Notes under the pieces: generated by a model
The model's input: the letters and a program-made list of their open reading frames with translations, nothing else
Databases searched by the model: none
What the model was told of the DNA's origin: nothing
Source of the DNA: Papaver somniferum
Lineage: Eukaryota > Streptophyta > Magnoliopsida > Ranunculales > Papaveraceae
NCBI RefSeq assembly: GCF_003573695.1
Contig: NC_039362.1
Location: 175,779,690-175,843,689 of the forward strand
Length of the DNA: 64,000 nt
Direction: 5' to 3'
Part shown: in pieces, positions 12,717 through 24,426 of the stretch
How positions within the stretch are numbered: the stretch's first letter is position 1
How the letters are laid out: each line of letters opens with the position of its first letter
Translations under genes and position numbers: made by a program

Positions 12717-12771
12717 ATAAGATTATCACATTCTTCAGAATATACATGTCATGACTATTTCTGTCAGAAAG

Positions 12772-13686
12772 AAAACCAAAGTGGTTGATAGTTTAACGCG
12801 GAAAAAAACTTTTTTTGTGTGTAACCATTTAGACATAAATTATTTATTACAAAAGATAATCCATGGATAAAGACGAGTTCATATAACTTTAAATGGTACG
12901 TGTTAGGACGAGTCTTATGGCAGAGCGTGGAAAGCTAAAGAGAAGATTGACACAGGCAAGGATGCAATCCTCGCTGAAAAGAGTAGAAAAACGATGATCA
13001 GGTCCTCGCTTATTCACTTTTCATAAGAAAAAAATATTATAGGTACATTTGCCCCATATTTTGGGTCCACTTTTAATATTTTGGGCGAAGATACAATCCT
13101 CACCCATACCAATTCCCTCCTTCGCCACTACACCCAGGTGTTCTACCACTCTACTTGGCACCACTGTACATGTGATACGGGGACGTTCCACAAGAGTCAG
13201 CCTTATAAATGTAATGAATTAAAAGAGGAAGAAGAGGGTCCTTCTTTTATTTATTTTTTAGAAGCAATGATTTAGCTCATATGTGCTGCATTTTTCTATG
13301 TATTCTTCAACCCTTTAAAACCATAAGACTTTGCCAGCAAGTCAACCTGAGTCGGATGTTGCTTTGAAGTTTGATTTGATGAGCCACGAAACTCTATAGC
13401 TTGTTTGGATAGCACCCCACAAGTTATTTTTTGACTTCTGGAAACAAAAAAGTCAAAATTTAGTTCAAGTCCACAATTCAGAATAACTTCTCAAAGTAAA
13501 AGAATTAATTTTTTGTGAAGCAAAATCATTTTACTTCAGACTCCTGCTTTCGGCATCCAAACATGGTATGATTCGATGCCTTTAGGCATCTTTTATCCCA
13601 TTATCCTAAATGGAAATAACCCAGGCACCACAATAAACCATGCTTCCCCAGGAAAAGTATTTGTTTTTTCTATTATGTGTTATATT
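12772..13686. other. No gene; possible short MITE at 13402-13567
   Basis: Short open frames only. Bases 13402-13567 begin TTGTTTGGAT and end ATCCAAACA with an AT-rich middle, which fits a small MITE, but no clear target duplication was found. Confidence 0.4.
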
Positions 13687-14193
13687 TAGGGGTGAGCATT
13701 TGGACCGTAATCCGCGGATTTAACCGGGACCAACCGTTCATTTGTGGATGGATGCACGGACCGTTCCTTAATGAGTTGGATGCAGATGAAATTTTTGAAA
13801 TCCAACTGAAAACGGATCGGATCCGGATGCAACCTTGAAAATCCGTTGGACATTCATATCCTTAAATTAAGAGAATTTATATAGTTCTAGAAAATACTAT
13901 GGATGATTTAGGAATTTTTAAGATTTTTGCTTGGGGTGTTGTACATGACATATTTATATTTGTATACATATATAGGATATGTAGGTTTTATAAGGAGTCA
14001 TTTGTGTCAGCTTATTTTCTTTACTATAAATTTTAACTAAAACAAATCCATTGGATTATCCGCATCCAATCCGTCCATCCGTGCATCCATTGGATATGGA
14101 TTGGATGCGGATGCCAAGTTTGAAATCCGTAGTGAAATGGATTGGATGCGGACGAAGCGAAAACCGGTCCATACCGGCCCATGCTCACCCCTA
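13687..14193. mobile_element. hAT-type MITE
   Basis: A 507-bp element starting TAGGGGTGAGCAT, whose right end is ATGCTCACCCCTA. It is flanked by GTTATATT (13679-13686) and GCTATATT (14194-14201), an 8-bp target duplication with one mismatch. The subterminal regions are rich in GGATGCGGAT and its complement. No transposase. Confidence 0.92.
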
Positions 14194-14373
14194 GCTATAT
14201 TACATACTGAGCCCAATGGGCTTCGTAACGTATTACATCCGGTTCGTTGAACTCCGGTTTGGAACCATCACCTAGAGACTACCTCAAAAAAGGAAAAAAA
14301 AAAGAAAGAAAAAAAGAACGCACCTACAGTGACATCAGCCTGGGAAACCTGTTGTAGCTACTAATTTCAGCAA

Positions 14374-15124
14374 GTAGGAATTACTGTTTAGTCCAGTTTT
14401 TCATGACCCAGTTAATGGCTAGTCCACCCGTGAAAAACATTTACTCCCTAGTCCAAAAACATGTTTCCGGACTAGATTATTTACTTGCTAGTCCAAAAAC
14501 TTTGTGGAGATTATAAAGTGTGTTTTCTAAATGCCTAAAACACCCTTCCAGATCTAATTAGTATCAACAAATGTAAATATTACTAGTAGTATGTTACTAC
14601 ATACTAATAGTATCAATATGGTGATACTACATATTAATATGTACTATACCAGTAGTAACAAAAATATGTTACTAGTAAATTAGGTAACTACTTTACTAAT
14701 AACTAGTTTACTAGTAGTAACTAGTATACTAGTATACTAGAAGTAACTAGTAGTAATATGTAGTAACTAGTATGTAGTAACTAGTAATATGTAGTGACTA
14801 GTATACTAGTAGTAATATGTAGTAACTAGTAGTAATATGTAGTAACTAGTATACTAGTAGTAATATGTAGTATCAATATGTAGTAACTAGTATGTAGTAA
14901 CTAGTAGTAACATATAGTATCAATACATACTACAAGTAACATACTACTAGTAACATATGTAGTATGTAGTAATATATGTAGTAACAGACATAGTGTTATA
15001 TGTTAGGGTTAGTAGAGTAATTTTACTTTTTTCAAAAAAAATTTGGACTAACGAGTAAATATATTTTTCCGCTGGACTAGCCATTAACCCGGGTCGGTTT
15101 ATTGGACTAAACAGCAAAGTTCTC
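14374..15124. mobile_element. Mutator-like MITE with a TAGTAACTAG repeat array
   Basis: The ends GTAGGAATTACTGTTTAGTC and the complement of the right end (GAGAACTTTGCTGTTTAGTC) form inverted repeats extending about 80 bp with shared GGCTAGTCCA and TTACTC blocks. Flanks TTTCAGCAA and ATTCAGCAA are a 9-bp duplication with one mismatch. The interior 14560-14990 is an irregular array of TAGTAACTAGTA words, which read similarly on both strands. The first bases match the starts of the 16646-20569 and 57323-59903 elements. Confidence 0.85.
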
Positions 15125-15201
15125 ATTCAGCAATAGGAATGATCCAAAGGTTGTTTTAGATAAGTTCATCTTCTGCGTATGTTTCTTATTAAATTTTTTA
15201 T

Positions 15202-16635
15202 TTGAACGATTTTTTGGGGACCATGGTTTTTTTAGGGGGACCATGGTTTTATTTTGGGTAAAGACATTAGAAGTAAATCTAGGTCACCTCTTATCTAGAT
15301 ATTTATACTAATACCTAAATTACCCTCCTGATTAATTTTGGGTGATGATTAGTTAGTGTAATGATTAGTGAGATGATTAAGTTAAAGATAATTAGTGAGA
15401 TTAAAAAATCAGATGGTTTTTTTTAAAGAAGTAGAATTATTGAGAGAGTAATTTTAGAGAAGATGAAGAAGGAAAACATGAAATCGATGGATTTTACCAA
15501 CCACAACCGGAGGAAGGGTATTTGGGTACCCAGGTAGGCTTCAAACTTAGATAATGTTGGTTGAATTGCTCCAAACTTTCAAAAAAAATGAAATTTTTTA
15601 TGTAGATTTGGGCCAGTTCGGTTACCATATGTCAAGAACATGTAACCGAACACACCTGAAAGTGTAGTTCGGTTACGTTTTCCAAACACGCAGGTTACCG
15701 AACTCGCTCGTTAATGGAGGTTTTGGTCGTACAATGTAATGTTCGGTTACCTAGGATAAAATGGTAGGTAACCTAACTTTGAACTTAACAATTTATTTGG
15801 GTACATCTTGTGTGTTCCGTTAGTTCGCAAACTTCAACGCAACCAAGTTCCCAACCGAACTGCAGGTTAAAAGTAACCTAGTGTTAGAAGTTCGGTTAGT
15901 TCACAAACTTCAACATATTTTGCGAATCAACCGAACTGGGCTTATATGAACCGAACTTGTGGACTTCTCATTATTTTCGTAAACTAAAGTTCGGTGATAT
16001 CCTTATTTTGCGAAGGAACCGGACTTATGGACTTGTGTTGTTCTAATACAAGGAGTTCGGTAAAAAGTATTTTTTTGCGAATCAACCGAACTCTGAGTTC
16101 GGTTAAGAAAAAATTAATTCTTGATAACCGAACTTTTCTCTGGAAAAAAAAACCCTCCATTAAACCTCTCTGCAACTTCCATTTTCAACTCATTTTAATG
16201 ATTACTTCTCATTTATTCAACCAAAAACGAATGACAAGTAATAGGTTTGTGAGAATATCTTTGTTAATGTTTTAAATTAAGCTATATATATATATATATA
16301 TTGGTGGTGGTTGGTGATGGTGGTAATCGGAGGTGGTGGTGGTGATCGGTGGTTGGTGGTGGTGGTGGTGGTAATCGGCGGTGGTAGGCGGCGGTGGTGG
16401 TGGTAATCGGTGGTTGTTGTTGGTGGTGGTGGTAATAGATGATGGTGGGAGTTGGTGGTGGGAGGAGGTGGTGGTTATATATATATGTGGTTATTGGGTT
16501 GGTTTTAAATTAAATTAGGTTAAGGGCAGGTTAGTCATTTCAATGTTTTAAGACACCCCTTATAACTATAGGGTAGATGACCTAATAGGACCATGGTCCC
16601 CCAAAAAAACCATGGTCCCCACAAAAATCGTTCTA
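15202..16635. mobile_element. Mutator-like non-autonomous element with GTTCGGTT array
   Basis: Inverted ends of roughly 50 bp share GAACGATTTTT, GGGGACCATGGTTTTTTT and GGGGGACCATGGT. Identical 10-bp flanks AATTTTTTAT occur at 15192-15201 and 16636-16645. The interior 15610-16140 holds about fourteen copies of GTTCGGTT or its complement AACCGAAC, spaced roughly 20-100 bp apart. Then come a TA microsatellite (16284-16302) and a GGT-rich tract (16303-16478). A few short open frames exist, but none is recognisable and there is no transposase. Confidence 0.88.
16303..16478. repeat. GGT-rich low-complexity tract
   Basis: Repeated GGTGGT, GATGGT and GGTAATCGG words over about 175 bp, inside the Mutator-like element. 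It is G-rich on the plus strand. Translated frames give only Gly/Val/Trp-type low complexity, so it is not read as coding. Confidence 0.9.
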
Positions 16636-16645
16636 AATTTTTTAT

Positions 16646-19600
16646 GGAAAATTTGTCATTTGGTCCTAGGCCCATATAAGATGTTATAACAGGGTCCAAC
16701 CAGGAAACAAACTTAATCTAGGGTCCATAGTTGTTTTAAACAAATAAAAGACATGACTACCCATCTTAATAGCACGTGTGGTGCGGTGATAACAAAATTT
16801 AGAACACGCTCAAAAAGAAGAGAGATAAAATATGCAAAAGAATAGCTTTCCTCCATCTTTTTTCTCCCACTTCTCCCGAGATTTCAATGAGATCGATGGA
16901 GTTTGGTTGCAGTGTAAAAACTGGATCTCGATCTCTCGTAAAAACTATATCTCGATCTCTCGTCTTTTCCTCCCTAAATTAACGAAAGAATGTAGTTGAG
17001 TTTCAGTTGGATCTCTCCTGTCAGATTAGTCTCTACATCTTTCATTTCCTTTCATTTTATTTACAGATTTTAGATAACAGGTAGTGGCGATGGTGTTGGC
17101 GGCGGTGAAGGCGTTGGAATTGAAGATCTGTAAATATGTTTAATTCGTATAATTTTTCTCCTTCTCTGTCTTCTGTTCTTTTTTGTTTTGTTTTAATCAT
17201 GGTGTAGATTTTGGTTGCTAGTGTACCAGCAATTGTTGATATAAGAAAAATAAAGTTAGTTATACAATCCTAGAGTATATATATGCTGTACTAATAAATT
17301 ATCTAGGTCGGTTTTGACATTATCAACTCTCGGTACGTATTAGCCATACTGAAAAAAAATGACACTAGAAACTTTCGGTACATATTTGCTATACTGAAAA
17401 GTATTGGCTAAACTTTCATTACATACTAGCTATACTGAAAATTTTGCTATCATTAACCTTCAGTACATATTGGTTGCACCAAAGAGATTAGGTCGGTTTG
17501 GACATTTTCAATTGCCGGTACAAATGTTCGCCGGGGAATAAATTCCTAGGTCATTTTAATTGATTTAGACATTAGGATCAATACTGATACTGAAAAACAT
17601 TACAAAAATCTGTTGGGTTTTTCATTAAGTTAGATAGACAACGATTAACCGACAGACACATCAGTTACAATTACATCCTCTTTTCTTAAAACTGAAAACA
17701 AAATTACATGAGCCCATTGAACCCTGAACCAATGATCCATCACTTATAAAATAGACTAAGATAGTACAAATCACATGTTGTAGAAATTGAATTAATACAA
17801 TTAAGAATATACTCGGAGACCTCTCACAAATACATGAAATTTGAAGGATTCGGGTGTATTCTTCATTAATGGATCATGAATCCCCAAAAGGGTATTATCG
17901 CAGGCACAAGTATAACAACTCTATGTTCAGGACTTGAATGTTTGTTGAACATCACCCTGAGCTTATGTTCAGCAACAGAGATTGCAGAGGCACACAATAT
18001 CGATGAACTGAACATTACCACCGCGCATCAAACCTAACTCTGCGGGTGAAAAGAACAACATGTTATATATCTAAATAATAGTACAACAACAAGCCAAGCA
18101 TTTTAGATTGCCAGCTACATAAGAATGATAAAATGCTATCAAATTAAAAAGTACATCCTAACAAACTGCAATTTCCTATATATATGGGTTAAAATCGAAA
18201 TAGAAGCACACACGCACAGTGTTTGGTCACTGATTTCTATTGAGCGCAACGTTTATACACCGAGAAATAACACAGTACATTATTTATACACTGACAAAAT
18301 AACACAATACATCGTTTATACACTACTTTTATTTGGAGTGCATAGTTTATACACTGTCCAAGAATAGATACAATCCTAAAATGTCAAAAGCCTACATAGT
18401 ACATATAAATTCCATGGAAAAACTTGTACCTGCCAATCTATGTGGTCCTTAATACCATCACAACGTTGTGCCCATCCATCCACAATGACCGGATAAGCTT
18501 CCTTCCGCCGCAGAACAGATGCAAAGAAATACTGCCAAACAATGGTTTTACACTAATTTATTAGAGTACATACCTGTTGCACCTCAAGTACATACCCGCT
18601 GCACTGACTACAAATAAACGTAAAACAAAAATCAAAGTGAAGTACACTTTAATTTGAATTACACTATCTACAAAAAGTCAAGAAATGTCAAAATGTACTA
18701 ATTTTTTGGTGGCAGTCATTGTCCAGACAGTTTAATCATCTAAAGGAAGTGTAAAATACCAAACCTGAGACAATCGATCAAGAATAGCTTGTTAACCTGT
18801 AGTTCCAAATCGACCTGCTCTGCCAGCCTGCGAAGAGAAATATATACTTAGTTAACAAAATTTCTTGTTTACAGAGGGGTGCTGCCTCTCAATCTTGCTT
18901 GGTTACTTTGCAGAAGAATACATTACAATTACAATTAATAAAAAATTACAGAAAATCAAGTTTAGCACTGCACCGCTAAATTATATACAAAAAATATGGG
19001 TTCACTTAGAATCAAACTCACCATGGCACCATCTGACAACATTTTATGCAAGTAAAAAGATGCAGATATGTACATACAGAAACTTGATTCCCCCGATAGC
19101 CTACAACCCATCAAAATCCCCTTCAAACTCCAACCTTCACATAAATTTCAAAGATGATAAACACTATATTCCATCAAAATCACTACTATTCTATTCTGGT
19201 AAAAAATGAGTACATAATAAACGCACTTTGTGGAACTGAGAGTACATAAGAATCGTACTCCCAAAAAAGAAACAATATTAGCATCAAAGCTCAAAAAAAT
19301 TCCCTCTCTATTACAGCACATTATATTATTATCAAAACTACAAATGCTAAAACAACATTAAGCATCTCCGTTTGAAAACCGTAGTAGTTATATCAAGTTG
19401 TTCGCCGTCAAGCCCCTCACATATAAGTTATTTCCAGGAAGGCATCTACATCTAGTAAGCAAAAAAATGGAATATACACACTCAACGATGATAAATAAAT
19501 AATCAGCACCATCACTCGAATATGCACCATTTCTCGACTACCAAAACCTAAAAAATGCAAGTCATATACAATAAATCAAATCCTAAACACTCAAGATTCA

Positions 19601-20569
19601 GATAAGTTTACGGTCTGCTTATAATTCCTTAATCACAAATCTACAAACATTAAACTGTATCCAAACAAAGAGTAACTATAATCCTGCATAGCCGTGCTCA
19701 GTTTATAAAAATTGTACTCAATTTTTATGACAGTACACCAAATATACACCCAATTCATTTCTCTTTTTTTTTTTACTGAAAGGCCTCAATTCATTCTTTA
19801 TACATCAATAAATAACATTCCAGATAAGCATTTCAAGCCTGTATCCTTGAATAACCCCAATCCATGACTATATTATTAAGTAATTAAAACAATTTTCAAT
19901 CTCAAATTAACATATCAGTTTTTCCCATAACATATTTAATAGCCAAAATATCATACCAAACAGATCGTCAAAAATACATCGAATCAATTTACGGATAAGC
20001 AATCAAACATCCAAAATTTGATTACTAATAAACTGTAACTAGTAGATCTAATCCAACACATCATTCCAATTTAAGCAAGATCATACCAATTGATGCAATT
20101 ACCACAAATAAAAGACTCAGATCTGAAAATAATATCTCAAAACCATAATAAAAAAATAAAAATAAGACTAAATTAAGCATCTCACCATTTTTTGGGGTTG
20201 TTGGAATAATCAATCGAAGGAGATAAAGAAGATTAAATCCAGGGCACTAAATCTTAGGTGCAAAAACTGACATGTCGATCAAAGACCTAGCAAGAATCTT
20301 CATCACCAGTTGCCAGAGCTCTTCAATCCGAGAGAGAAAATGAAAATAAATGAATTAGGACTGGTTCCACCATAAATATATATTTATGGGCTTTTTCCGT
20401 ATTTTGGACCCTCCAATTTCCTAGCACACGTGTGGCAGGACCTGTGAATAAAAACTTGGGTCCAAAATTCTTTTCTGTTTCTTATTGTGGACCGACGGTT
20501 AACAGGCTCTTAACGGTGGACCTGCCATTAACTAGGCCCATAATAATAGTACCTATTGGTAATTCCTAC
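16646..20569 (-). mobile_element. 3.9-kb 9-bp-TSD element carrying a decayed spliced gene
   Basis: Read on the minus strand, it starts GTAGGAATTACCAATAGGTA and ends ...AAATTTTCC. Both ends align with the element at 57323-59903: start block 'agttaatggcaggtcc', then 'ttggaccc-attttattc-caggtcct'; end block 'ggttggaccc', 'atgggcctaggaccaaa'. The 9-bp flanks ATTTTTTAT (16637-16645 and 20570-20578) are identical. Near its start it looks like a plant gene: a CT/GA-rich leader, an ATG at a splice donor, then small exons (separate entry). Bases 17325-17480 hold four copies of a palindromic word (GGTACATATT...ATACTGAAA), and related GTACAT words recur to 19260. No transposase was found. The 9-bp duplication suggests Mutator-like mobilisation. 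Confidence 0.75.
17969..20188 (-). pseudogene. Small spliced gene-like structure inside the 3.9-kb element
   Basis: On the minus strand an ATG (20188-20186) is followed at once by a donor GTGAG. Three phase-0 exons then fit consensus splice sites: 18827-18765 (acceptor CTTCGCAG, AGRAGRFGTTG, an in-frame TAA, then QAILDRLSQ), 18531-18430 (acceptor TTTGGCAG, 34 codons containing LRRKEAYPVIVDGWAQRCDG, donor GTACAAG) and 18037-17969 (GLMRGGNVQFIDIVC, ending TGA). The total is 78 codons. All exons keep phase, which is unlikely by chance, but the TAA in the second exon breaks it. No family is recognised. RAGRFG resembles the end of DEAD-box helicase motif VI, but the rest does not support a helicase. 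It may be a captured host gene (Pack-type) or an element gene. Confidence 0.45.
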
Positions 20570-20647
20570 ATTTTTTATTTAGTTATTCTATACTTCTACA
20601 TATTGAGCCCAATGGGCAGCTATGAGCCCAAACTATTTCGCAACCTG

Positions 20648-20917
20648 GGTAAAAGCTCACACCACCTTTGACAAACTCCATTACGAAATATATCTTTGGT
20701 TGCCACCACTTCCAATAACTTGACTATCGAGATTTCTCTCTTGATGTTCAGCAGGAATCCACCTTTGACGATTTTTCTTTTCTTTTTATTTTGCTGATTG
20801 CTTTATGCCTTTATCGCAACAATTTGTCCCGTTTGTATGTTTCTCGCGTGATATACTTTTGCAACTTAAGTAGTCGACCAAGCTCGTATTTTTCGAACAA
20901 AATGTGCTAGGTCGTAT
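20648..20917 (-). pseudogene. CIPK kinase fragment (N-lobe), pseudogene
   Basis: The minus strand closely resembles the intact CIPK gene at 25390-25680. It covers roughly residues 20-115: the start of the kinase domain, the glycine-rich loop, the Lys region and the E-F-V-K-G-G hinge stretch. A deletion removes about 28 bp that in the gene encode the MRQLHHPYI region, and other indels and stops break the frame. It is a dead duplicate lying 4.7 kb downstream (3' side) of the gene. Direct copies of TGAGCCCAATGGGCA flank it near 20602 and 20976. Confidence 0.88.
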
Positions 20918-22314
20918 TTTTTTTTTCGGTTCACCTCCTTCATTTGTTTCTTAATTGTTCTTAGATCTGCATAATGAGCCCAATGGGCAAGTATGAAAAT
21001 ACTAATAAAGCCTAAACTATCTCGATTCTGAATCAAACTTAAGCTGAAACTAAAACAATAATTTGAAAATCCGAATAAAATTTAAAACTCAGTAATTCAT
21101 GATATTCACAACACAGATCAAACTACATCCTCAAAAGTTTCGCGTTTAAAATTTCGGATTTTCAATCCGCTTGTTTACAACTGTTTAAAAAGAAGAGAGA
21201 CTTTTTAAGTATGGGACCTATTATGTAAGGCTTGTGATGTATTAGGTTGAGTAATTCAAACAAATGATCCCCACCCCCACACAAAGCCAAAGATTTCAAT
21301 GGGAAATCATGTTTTTCCTCTAAGCTTAACTCCAAAGGGACAACAGAACTAAAGCAAAGATTTCCCTTATCCACTCTTTTTACTTACCTTTCCTTGCAGT
21401 TTACTTGGACAATAACGTCTCTTGAGATTTTAATGTGAAATGTCTGATAACACTCTTCCTACTAATCTATTCATCAAGACTTTATCATCATCATGTCTAT
21501 GGTTCGTTCAACTACAACCTCAAGGAGGAGGGAGGTGTAAGAATCCAAAAATATAACAATCATATAATTATTTTTTAAACTGATTTTAGTCAATTCCCCA
21601 AAATAACTCCTAGAGATTTTCTTCATTTGGGGCTGTTAATTGGTCAATTCATTTGATTATGTTACTGAATGTCTAGGCAACAAAATCTATTTTACTATTA
21701 TTACCTCAAAAGGGGTGGAGCTGCTACTTATGTGCATAAACCTAGTGAACAGTATCTTAGTTCATCCAATGAATCTGGAAAAAAAAAAAATTTAACTTGG
21801 ACTGGTATTAGGAGGAACGGCAATTGTGGCCGTAAATGGTGACGTTAAACTTGACTTTTTAAATTGTGGCGGCACCTTCTTTAACAATTTCATTACATTT
21901 CTTAATTTCTAGCATTAGGAGGAGACATTAAACTTTGGTAAATTCGGTAAAAAATAAAAAGTAAAGAAAACGATGTCTCTTAGTAGCTGCTTCTGCTTGC
22001 ATGCTGAAAACATGCATTGATTATTTATTTATTTTTCTGATGTGAAAACATGCATTTAGTTTGTTGGCTTGGTAGGGTAAATCAAGAGACGGGTCAAACC
22101 TTCTCGATCCACCGGCCACAGTACAAGCATCACACATCAATCGACATGCTCATGCATAGCTACAAAGCACATGCTACGGAATGCAATTAGAATGAACTGT
22201 ATATTGATCAAGTTAGGTATAAATGAGTGTGGCTTGAATGAACACGTTTCACGGCAGCCATATATTAAGATAAACTAGTTGAGCTTCAGATCGGTGAGGG
22301 CAGGCTGCCTGGAA
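20918..22314. other. No recognisable gene
   Basis: AT-rich spacer. Short open frames such as 21162-21374 (minus) show no family features. Bases 20973-21020 repeat wording found just left of the CIPK fragment. Confidence 0.5.
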
Positions 22315-23018
22315 TAGGGCTGCACATGGGTCAGGTTGGGTCGGGTTTGGCCTCACCCACCACCCAACCCACTGATGGTGGGTAGCAGAAGTTGCCACCC
22401 ACAACCAACCCAACATAACAATGGGTCGGTTTTCACCCGACCCACATTACAATGGGTTGGGTCGGGTGGGTGGTGGGCTACCCACCATAAGATACACATT
22501 ACAGTTACATTGTATTAAAAAAAAAAGTTACAGACTTACCTAAGACTCTTACAGATGACAATTAAAGAACTGACCCCAAGTGAAGTGTAAACAAATGATA
22601 ATTATAATCCAGAGAAGTAAGAAGTTGGTGCAAAGTTGCAAAGTGCATACAAATTACAAGAAATGAGTTCAATTGTTCGAAGCTCAAAAGATAAAAGACT
22701 ATTCAAGGAAGTGATTGAAGAAGTGAAGACTGAAGTGAAGTTAGCGATTTAGGTTTAGGCATTATATATCACTACTTCAACGGCTGTGATTTATCTAGGA
22801 TAGGTAATCTAAGGGTTAATATTAACTAAGAAATATTTAGGTGGGTGGGTGGGTTGGGTCGGGTGAGGGAAGCTTTGATCCATAGTCGACCCACAATACT
22901 ATGGGTTTTGATGTTGTGACCCATAGTCGACCCGCTCTTAGGTGGGTTGGGTCTGGTGTGGGTAATTTCAGGCGGATGTGGGTTGGGTCGGTGGTTGAGT
23001 CGGGTTTGTGCAGCCCTA
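22315..23018 (-). mobile_element. hAT non-autonomous element, copy 1
   Basis: A 704-bp element with ends TAGGGCTGCACA and TGTGCAGCCCTA and a perfect 8-bp target duplication GCCTGGAA (22307-22314, 23019-23026). The outer roughly 150 bp at each end are dense in GGGTCGGGTTGGG words. The middle (22500-22830) is AT-rich and matches the middles of copies 2 and 3 in inverse orientation, with more divergence. Proline-rich open frames here are by-products of the repeats. No transposase. Confidence 0.95.
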
Positions 23019-24426
23019 GCCTGGAAGGTTGTGTATCCAAGTTCTGTCGAGACGTTTGGCAGCCGAGTTAGGCAGATAGTTGGCCACAACATTGCTTTCT
23101 TAAATAGGTTGTGAAAAGGCCTTAAACCTACCTGTCTAAACTAAATAGATTAATCTGTCATTATCTAGATTTTTAACTACTGCACGTCATTAGCGCATAA
23201 CAGTTACCAATAACAAAGCAAGGATTAAGTATTTTTAAGGTACAAATCATGAGGTAAGATTAGCATTCCTTGGCCATAATTAGCCACACCAATTAAGCAT
23301 TAAAGTAATGTATATTAGTGGTGGATGAGCTTCTAATGACTAATTACACCAACAAATTCTATTTTCTAATCTTGTTCTTACGTACATTATTAATTCATAA
23401 TTAATGAACCGACTGTATCAATACTTTATTAATTATTTATTTTTGAAAAATCAACTGTAATATTATTAGTGTCACAGATATGAAATGCATTAAGTTATAA
23501 TTAAGTAATAAACTTTGTACGATTAATCAATGGGAATTTTAATTTTACTCATCATCGATACGTTTTGATTCTTTTGCTTTTCTGTTTTTTTGGTTCACTT
23601 GCTTGGAGTTATTGAGAAAGTCGAATATCCTTGCCATTGTTTTCTTTTTCTTATGTGCAGTTCTCGATTCTTTACCAAGGAAAATACTAAAATTTGTTGG
23701 TTAATGTCAAAATATGGCCAAAAATGAGGAAAGATGTGTCACTATCTTAAAGAATTATTGTATCAAATTTTTTCTACGATTTGTTTTTCTAAATTTAATC
23801 CCAACTCATTACTGTTTGATATTTTACAAGAACAATTCTACATTTATGACTTTTTTTTCTTTAGTTTTTGTGTGAGATTTTTTTATGAATGTGACTGAAT
23901 TTAGACTATGAATATCGTAGTTCGTTAGACTCTTTTTAATTTCCAAATTAGTGATTGATAATCTTCACAAGGTTGTGGAATGAGGAAAGAATTCTGTTCA
24001 TGCAGCAGAATTATAAGAAAACGGCAATCTGCAATGTCTTTTACCAAAATGATTAATTTTATAAAATATTGCGACGTCATGAGAAATTGTCAAATCTTTT
24101 TTGAAAATAACTACCCAAAAAATTTAAGCAAAATGGAAAAAACCACATGAAATTAAAAGTTGAAGCCAGCCAATTCAAATGGAGAGAAATAAGTAGAGAA
24201 ATTTGAAATAAATAAACTGGGCAAAAAATTATAACATAACCCAGTTTATCATTTCTTAATATTTCTCCCTATATTATTTTTTTTCTATATTTTTATTTAA
24301 TATTTATTCACACATACAATTGCTTTTTTCAACAACAGCAAATAAAGTCGGACACGCCAAGGAACTTGCCGACCTGAAGGATACGGGTACGAACACCTAA
24401 AGATACCCGAAATCGTGTAATCGGGT
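23019..24426. other. AT-rich spacer downstream of the CIPK gene
   Basis: No gene or clear repeat is seen. The part next to 24426 is the likely 3' untranslated region of the minus-strand CIPK gene. No single polyadenylation signal can be chosen. Confidence 0.5.

Larger units (their letters stand above)
7003..12766 (+). mobile_element. Degenerate Ty1/copia LTR retrotransposon with internal insertions
   Basis: The 5' LTR (7003-7207) begins TGTTAG and ends TGTCA. It is followed at once by a primer-binding site TGGCATCAGAGCC, one change from the usual initiator-Met tRNA complement. Gag, integrase, reverse transcriptase and RNase H follow in copia order. The 3' LTR (about 12644-12766) lacks its first roughly 85 bp and the polypurine tract, which points to a deletion. 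Flanks AAAAG and GAAAG look like a 5-bp target duplication with one change. Protease and the integrase core are missing, and bases 8330-10517 are foreign. It cannot be autonomous. Confidence 0.9.

Noticed and set aside
14540..15010. Regular repeats considered as a CRISPR array or satellite
   Set aside because: Words are irregularly spaced with no unique spacers, the DNA is plant nuclear, and the array is bounded by the inverted ends of a MITE.
18765..18827. RAGRFG read as a DEAD-box helicase fragment
   Set aside because: Only the six-residue motif fits. The following residues do not match helicase sequence, and the next exons are unrelated to helicases.
22826..23092. Pro/Thr-rich frames in the hAT copies
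   Set aside because: They arise from CCCAACCC repeats in the subterminal regions and are not alike between diverged copies.
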